64,000 bases of DNA from CAZYPU01 sp964649665. Its GTDB lineage: Bacteria; Omnitrophota; Gorgyraeia; JABMRN01; RBG-13-46-9. The translations under genes and the position numbers were made by a program. Location of the stretch: NCBI GenBank assembly GCA_964649665.1, contig CAZYPU010000001.1, forward strand, positions 20,339-84,338, in the 5' to 3' direction. The notes below the pieces were generated by a model. It saw nothing but the letters and a program-made list of their open reading frames with translations. It did not search any database and was not told the DNA's origin. Below, one piece after another: positions 60,053-64,000 of the stretch (positions are counted from its first letter, which is position 1; every line of letters begins with the position of its first letter).

Positions 60053-61491
60053 GCGAGGGCGGAATCGGCATAGTCCGTTTAAGCGGTAGGAGTGCGCTTT
60101 CCATAGCGGATAGGGTTTTCGTCTCGAAGGACAAGGCTAAGCCGTCAAGATTTAAGACATATACCGTCCATTACGGGCACATCGTCCGGCGTACGTCATT
60201 GCGAGCCCCGAAGGGGCGAATCAATCCCATTGAGATTGCTTCGTCGCCCCGACAAGTCGGGGCTCCTCGCAATGACAAGAGCACGCATAACGAAATCATT
60301 GACGAAGTCATACTTACCGTCATGCGGGCGCCGAAAAGTTACACAAAAGAAGACATTGTCGAGATAAATTGCCACGGCGGCATAGTCCCCCTGCGTAAAG
60401 TGCTGGAACTGGTTTTGAACTTGGGCGCGCGGCTTGCAGAGCCCGGCGAATTTACAAAAAGGGCCTTTATGAACGGAAGGATCGATCTTGCTCAAGCCGA
60501 GGCGGTTTTGGATGTTATACGTTCAAAGACGGAGAGCTCCATGAAAGTCGCCCTCGGCCAGCTGGAAGGGGAGCTTTCGGGAAAAATAAACCGGATGAAA
60601 AAAGAAGTTTTGGATGTCTTAAGCGAAATAGAGGCGCGGATCGATTTTTCCGAAGAAGATATAGAGCTCGCGCCTAAAAAGGGCCTTTCGCGCAAACTGG
60701 CGCGCATTTCCGAAGAGATGCGGGAACTCATCGACGACGCGAAGAAAGGTATTATTTTCAAGGAAGGCATAATGTGCGTTATATGCGGCAAGCCCAACGT
60801 AGGCAAGTCCTCGCTTATGAACGCCTTCTTAAGGAGAAACAGGGTTATCGTTACCCCCATTCCCGGCACGACCCGCGACGCGATAGAAGAGGATATAATC
60901 TTGAAGGATATACCGATAAGGGTTGTCGATACCGCCGGTATTTCCGCCGCCAGGAATATCGCGGAAAGGCACGGGATACAAAAATCCAAGTCCTACATAA
61001 AGACGGCCGACCTTATTCTGTTCATGCTGGACTCAAGCAAGGCCTGGTCCAAGGTCGACGCCGGTATACTCAATAAAATAAGGGACAGAAATTTTATGGT
61101 AATCGTCAATAAAAGCGACCTCCCGAAGAGACTTGACTTGAAAAGGGTAAAGCGTCTCACGCGGAAAGATAATATAATAGAGGTTTCGCTGCTGAAAAAA
61201 AAGAACCTGAATACGATAGAAGAGGCGATACTGGAGGAAATCTGGCACGGACGTTTACCGCACCCGGAGGGAACGTTTATAACGAATCTGAGGCACAAAA
61301 AGGACCTTGAGCGCGCCCGCAAGCGCGTAAAAAAGGCCGTAAATGCCCTGCGGGAAGACGCGTTTTTCAAGCCGGAAATAGCCGCCTCGGACCTCAGGGA
61401 AGCCATATTTTTTCTTAGCTCCATCCTTGGCGAGACGATAGGCCCGGATATACTGGATAGAATTTTTTCAAAATTCTGTATTGGAAAATAA
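60016..61491 (+). CDS. mnmE: tRNA uridine-5-carboxymethylaminomethyl modification GTPase MnmE
   Basis: 491 residues, about 35 longer than usual. With MnmG it modifies wobble U34 of tRNA. N-terminal domain IVAISTPVGEGGIGIVRLSG; helical domain; G domain with GKPNVGKSSLMNA, GTTRDAIEED, VDTAGI and VNKSD; C-terminal FCIGK with the Cys needed for activity. Between TVHYGHIVR and NEIIDEVILTVM there are about 31 extra residues (RAPKGRINPIEIASSPRQVG...) encoded by the dispersed GTCATTGCGAG palindrome, in frame. ATG 60016 lies inside the end of folC. Confidence 0.9.
   Translation: MEDTIVAISTPVGEGGIGIVRLSGRSALSIADRVFVSKDKAKPSRFKTYTVHYGHIVRRTSLRAPKGRINPIEIASSPRQVGAPRNDKSTHNEIIDEVILTVMRAPKSYTKEDIVEINCHGGIVPLRKVLELVLNLGARLAEPGEFTKRAFMNGRIDLAQAEAVLDVIRSKTESSMKVALGQLEGELSGKINRMKKEVLDVLSEIEARIDFSEEDIELAPKKGLSRKLARISEEMRELIDDAKKGIIFKEGIMCVICGKPNVGKSSLMNAFLRRNRVIVTPIPGTTRDAIEEDIILKDIPIRVVDTAGISAARNIAERHGIQKSKSYIKTADLILFMLDSSKAWSKVDAGILNKIRDRNFMVIVNKSDLPKRLDLKRVKRLTRKDNIIEVSLLKKKNLNTIEEAILEEIWHGRLPHPEGTFITNLRHKKDLERARKRVKKAVNALREDAFFKPEIAASDLREAIFFLSSILGETIGPDILDRIFSKFCIGK
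60195..60276. repeat. Dispersed palindrome inserted in frame in mnmE
   Basis: 82-bp core copy from GTCATTGCGAG (60195-60205) to CTCGCAATGAC (60266-60276), the same family as the repeats at 1124, 3884, 31348 and 58501. Confidence 0.9.
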
Positions 61492-61492
61492 G

Positions 61493-61521
61493 TTGCGTCA
61501 GGCCCGATTCTGTAATATAAT
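61493..61521 (+). promoter_or_regulatory. Promoter of the PAP2-like gene
   Basis: TTGCGT (61493-61498), 17-bp spacer, TATAAT (61516-61521). Confidence 0.65.
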
Positions 61522-61555
61522 GTCCCTTTGATATTTAATATTAACGGGAGATCAT

Positions 61556-62023
61556 GTGTTGAGCACAAAAGAAGCCTTACTTGAAGTAGCCGGAAATAAA
61601 ATATTTTGGTTTACACTTTATTCCTGGATGATCGCCCAAAGCATAAAAGTACTGATAGGCGTCATAAGGGAGAGGAAATTTAACTTTCGCTGGTTTATCG
61701 GCACCGGCGGCATGCCGAGTTCGCACTCGGCGACTGTAAGCGCGCTGGCCGCCCTGGTGGGTTTATCGTGCGGGTTTGACTCCGTCATATTTGTTGTTAC
61801 GCTCGCGTTCACCATCATAGTGATAGTTGACGCCCAGGGGTTCAGACGGGCCACCGGAAAACAGGCGGAGGTTTTAAACAAGATACTGGATGATATCTAC
61901 TGGAAAAAGCGCATCCAGGAGGACAGGCTTAAGGAACTTCTCGGCCATACTCCGGTGCAAGTTTTTGCCGGCATAGCCTGCGGCATCATAAGCGCGCTTT
62001 TGCTCTGGCAATTTTTAGGATAA
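61556..62023 (+). CDS. Divergent PAP2 family protein (DUF212)
   Basis: 155 residues with about four transmembrane helices. The acid-phosphatase-like motif FIGTGGMPSSHSATVSALAA (Pro-Ser-Ser-His-Ser core) and IVDAQGFRRATGKQAEVLN are hallmarks of the divergent PAP2/DUF212 family. A phosphatase role on lipid pyrophosphates is possible but unproven. GGGAG and GTG 61556 give the start; ATG 61554 leads to a stop at once. Confidence 0.85.
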   Translation: MLSTKEALLEVAGNKIFWFTLYSWMIAQSIKVLIGVIRERKFNFRWFIGTGGMPSSHSATVSALAALVGLSCGFDSVIFVVTLAFTIIVIVDAQGFRRATGKQAEVLNKILDDIYWKKRIQEDRLKELLGHTPVQVFAGIACGIISALLLWQFLG

Positions 62024-62039
62024 TAAGAGCCGCATATAA

Positions 62040-62867
62040 ATGAATAAAAAATTTCTGATTTTAATTATCGCGCTCATAGCCTCACTCATCCTTCTTTTTT
62101 CGTTCAGCTTAAAAAAAATCGCCTCCGGGAGGAGCGAGCAGCTGCTTAATCGGGCCGCCCTTGAAAACAGGGAAACACTTTTTAACGCGGCGCGGGCTTA
62201 CCTGGCGAAAAAAGATTACTTAAAGGCAAAGGCGGCTTTCAAGGAGTTTATAGCGCAGTTCCCCGACTCGGCCGAGGCCGCCGGAGCGCGGAAAGAAATA
62301 GAAAAGATAAGCATGAAAATACTCTTCTCGAATATGCCCGCGGAAGACAGCATCTCCTACGAAATAAAACGCGGCGACACGCTGGGCGGGATCGCTTCCA
62401 GGTTCAATACTACCGTCGAATTGCTTAAAAAATCAAACGGCATTAAGGGCGACCTTATAATTCCTGGAAAATCTCTAAAAGTTAACGTAGCGAAATTCGA
62501 CATTCTGGTAGACAGGTCAGAGAATACCCTTTCGCTCAGAAAAGCCCGCGGCGAAATCATAAAGACATACGTGGTTTCTACGGGAGAAAACCTTTCTACG
62601 CCGCTTGGGACATTCGAGATAGAGGAAAAGCTTATAAGTCCCCCCTGGTACAAAGTCGACGCCATAGTTCAGCCGGGGGCTCCCGAGTATGAGCTCGGGT
62701 CGCGCTGGATGGGGCTTTCGGCGGCCGGCTACGGCATACATGGCACAAGAGACGAATCTTCCATGGGAAAGCATATTACCAATGGGTGCGTCCGGATGAA
62801 AAATAGCGACGTCGAGGAACTTTACGCCATTGCGCCCAGCGGAACCGAAGTAATCATTGTTGAGTAG
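62040..62867 (+). CDS. L,D-transpeptidase (YkuD) with TPR-like and LysM domains
   Basis: 275 residues. An N-terminal membrane anchor (FLILIIALIASLILLF), a TPR-like helical pair (AARAYLAKKDYLKAKAAFKEFIAQFPDS), a LysM domain (YEIKRGDTLGGIASRFNTTVELLKKSN) and a C-terminal YkuD domain with IHGTRDESSMGKHITNGCVRM, whose Cys is the catalytic nucleophile. It forms 3-3 cross-links in peptidoglycan or anchors proteins to it, acting in the periplasm. 5 bp before accA. Confidence 0.9.
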   Translation: MNKKFLILIIALIASLILLFSFSLKKIASGRSEQLLNRAALENRETLFNAARAYLAKKDYLKAKAAFKEFIAQFPDSAEAAGARKEIEKISMKILFSNMPAEDSISYEIKRGDTLGGIASRFNTTVELLKKSNGIKGDLIIPGKSLKVNVAKFDILVDRSENTLSLRKARGEIIKTYVVSTGENLSTPLGTFEIEEKLISPPWYKVDAIVQPGAPEYELGSRWMGLSAAGYGIHGTRDESSMGKHITNGCVRMKNSDVEELYAIAPSGTEVIIVE

Positions 62868-62872
62868 CGGAC

Positions 62873-63835
62873 ATGAACGGATTGGATTTCGAAAAACCGA
62901 TACTGGAGCTTGAAAAAAAGATAGAGGAGCTCAAAAGCTTTACCTCAAGGGAGGATATTGACCTCTCCGGCGAAATAAAAAAGCTCGAGGAGAGGCTTAA
63001 AAAAGTCAAGTGCGAGGTATTTAAAAACCTAACCCCCTGGCAGAGGGTACAGATAGCGCGGCATCCCAAAAGGCCGTATACACTGGACTATATAGACATG
63101 ATCATGACGGATTTCGTGGAGCTTCACGGGGACAGGCTTTACGGGGACGATAAGGCCATCGTGGTGGGGCTTGCGAAAGTAGACGGAAAAAAAATAGCCA
63201 TCATAGGGCACCAGAAAGGCAAGGATACGAAAGAAAACCTGCTGCGCAATTTCGGAAGCGCCCATCCCGAAGGCTATAGAAAGTCAATAAGGATAATGGA
63301 GATGGCGGAAAAATTCAACCTGCCCATAGTTGTTTTCATTGATACCCCGGGCGCCTACCCGGGCATCGGCGCCGAAGAGAGGGGCCAGGCCGAGGCCATA
63401 GCGAAGAACCTGTTTAAGATGGGCACGCTAAAGACGCCTATTCTTATTTTTGTGATAAGCGAAGGCGGTTCAGGCGGCGCCCTGGGCATAGGCGTCGGTG
63501 ACAGGCTCTACGTGCTCGAGTACGCGTATTATTCCGTTATTTCACCCGAGGGCTGCGCGGCAATTTTATGGAAAGAACGTTCCAAGGCGCCGGAAGCGGC
63601 CGAGACGCTTAAACTCACCGGCAAGGACCTGCTTGAATTGGGCATAATTGACGGCGTAGTAAAGGAGCCGCTTGGCGGAGCGCACAGGGACCCGCAGGAA
63701 ATGGCCGCCGGCATCAAGTCCGTTATCAAAAGGGACCTGGATATTTTGCAGGCTATAGACAAAAATGAGCTCGTAAAACAAAGATACGACAAATTCAGAA
63801 AAATCGGCGTTTTTACGGAAAATAAATCAGGCTAA
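62873..63835 (+). CDS. accA: Acetyl-CoA carboxylase carboxyltransferase subunit alpha
   Basis: 320 residues, normal for AccA; with AccD transfers the carboxyl group from biotin to acetyl-CoA, the first step of fatty acid synthesis. N-terminal coiled segment, then WQRVQIARHPKRPYTLDYI, the crotonase-type core with FIDTPGAYPGIGAEERGQAE, SEGGSGGALGIGVGD and SPEGCAAILWK. accD is not in the window. No terminator is seen after it. Confidence 0.95.
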   Translation: MNGLDFEKPILELEKKIEELKSFTSREDIDLSGEIKKLEERLKKVKCEVFKNLTPWQRVQIARHPKRPYTLDYIDMIMTDFVELHGDRLYGDDKAIVVGLAKVDGKKIAIIGHQKGKDTKENLLRNFGSAHPEGYRKSIRIMEMAEKFNLPIVVFIDTPGAYPGIGAEERGQAEAIAKNLFKMGTLKTPILIFVISEGGSGGALGIGVGDRLYVLEYAYYSVISPEGCAAILWKERSKAPEAAETLKLTGKDLLELGIIDGVVKEPLGGAHRDPQEMAAGIKSVIKRDLDILQAIDKNELVKQRYDKFRKIGVFTENKSG

Positions 63836-63851
63836 ATACGCAACTCACCGG

Positions 63852-63962
63852 CAGGTAGAAATTCTGGTGTCGAAGGAGAGATGGGTCGGCGGGCGCTCGC
63901 TTCGACTCTCTCCTCAAATGCGTGAAGAGAGTCAGGTAGAAATTCTGGTGCCGAAGGAGAGA
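63852..63962. repeat. 30-bp direct repeat including the tRNA-Leu 3' end
   Basis: 63852-63881 and 63933-63962 agree in 29 of 30 bases; the second copy covers the last ~17 bases of the tRNA gene. The 51 bp between them contain a GACTCTCTC/GAGAGTC hairpin. Confidence 0.75.
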
Positions 63963-64000
63963 GTCGAACTCTCATGATCTTGCGATCAACGGCTTTTGAG
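63946..64000 (-). tRNA. tRNA-Leu (anticodon CAA), partial at right edge
   Basis: The reverse strand reads, from the edge, the anticodon loop CTCAAAA (anticodon CAA), the 3' anticodon stem, a long variable arm TGATC-GCAA-GATCA, the T arm GAGAG-TTCGACT-CTCTC, the acceptor 3' strand CTTCGGC, discriminator A and encoded CCA. The long variable arm and A discriminator fit leucine. The 5' half lies outside the window. Confidence 0.85.

Overview
The window reads as a chromosomal segment of an uncultured bacterium, most probably a member of the Omnitrophota (OP3) or a close relative. The reasons are the mix of ordinary housekeeping genes with two giant genes (4284 and 3897 codons) whose products start with Sec signal peptides and are patchworks of unrelated domains, the many small palindromic repeats, and a left-edge fragment that looks like the end of a third such gene. 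The lineage call is inference from gene style; no rRNA or other marker gene is present.

Layout: (1) 1-1081, 3' end of a large gene. (2) 1091-4245, a mobile repeat, an MFS transporter overlapping an aromatic amino acid permease, a hairpin, and a second repeat carrying a duplicated MFS promoter and 5' end. (3) 4246-7633, small exported and conserved proteins (LA_2272-like repeat protein, LapA, YggU, YjbQ, zinc ribbon, nitroreductase) and a decayed DUF2892 remnant. (4) 7847-12523, three alpha/beta hydrolases around an acyl-activating enzyme, probably lipid turnover. (5) 12533-15975, dihydrouridine synthase divergent from a flavoprotein-Maf-methyltransferase operon. (6) 16065-28937, mixed functions: chagasin-like inhibitor, thymidylate synthase, a DUF900 lipoprotein, a RibD-pilin fusion, nth, a radical SAM enzyme, transporters, and a sugar phosphorylase with beta-phosphoglucomutase. 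(7) 29070-33231, B12-dependent ribonucleotide reductase behind two NrdR-type boxes, a YchF-like P-loop NTPase, and a coiled-coil lipoprotein. (8) 33232-33770, non-coding with a 153-bp inverted-repeat element. (9) 33771-58416, the two giant genes in tandem. (10) 58443-64000, a repeat, then folC, mnmE, a PAP2-like protein, an L,D-transpeptidase, accA, and a partial tRNA-Leu(CAA) on the minus strand.

The most unusual material is the giant pair. Giant 2 has an N-terminal export signal but contains three tandem HTH-like repeats, a sigma-70 region 4-like helix-turn-helix, an RpoA C-terminal-domain-like segment, a Ser/Thr kinase-like domain with an altered HRD motif, an M50-type HELGH site, two methyltransferase domains and a GNAT domain. 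These are joined by a recurring Ala-Glu-Pro-Pro linker and by duplicated cassettes. Giant 1 combines a degenerate P-loop, a GT2 glycosyltransferase, an HExxH segment, a GNAT domain, about 13 copies of an ~85-105-residue repeat, and a chorismatase-like tandem Rid domain. Other notable points are in-frame palindromic insertions in the adjacent essential genes folC and mnmE, a RibD reductase fused to a type IV prepilin, and a set of promoters whose -10 box sits 6-11 bp from the start codon, implying leaderless or near-leaderless mRNAs.
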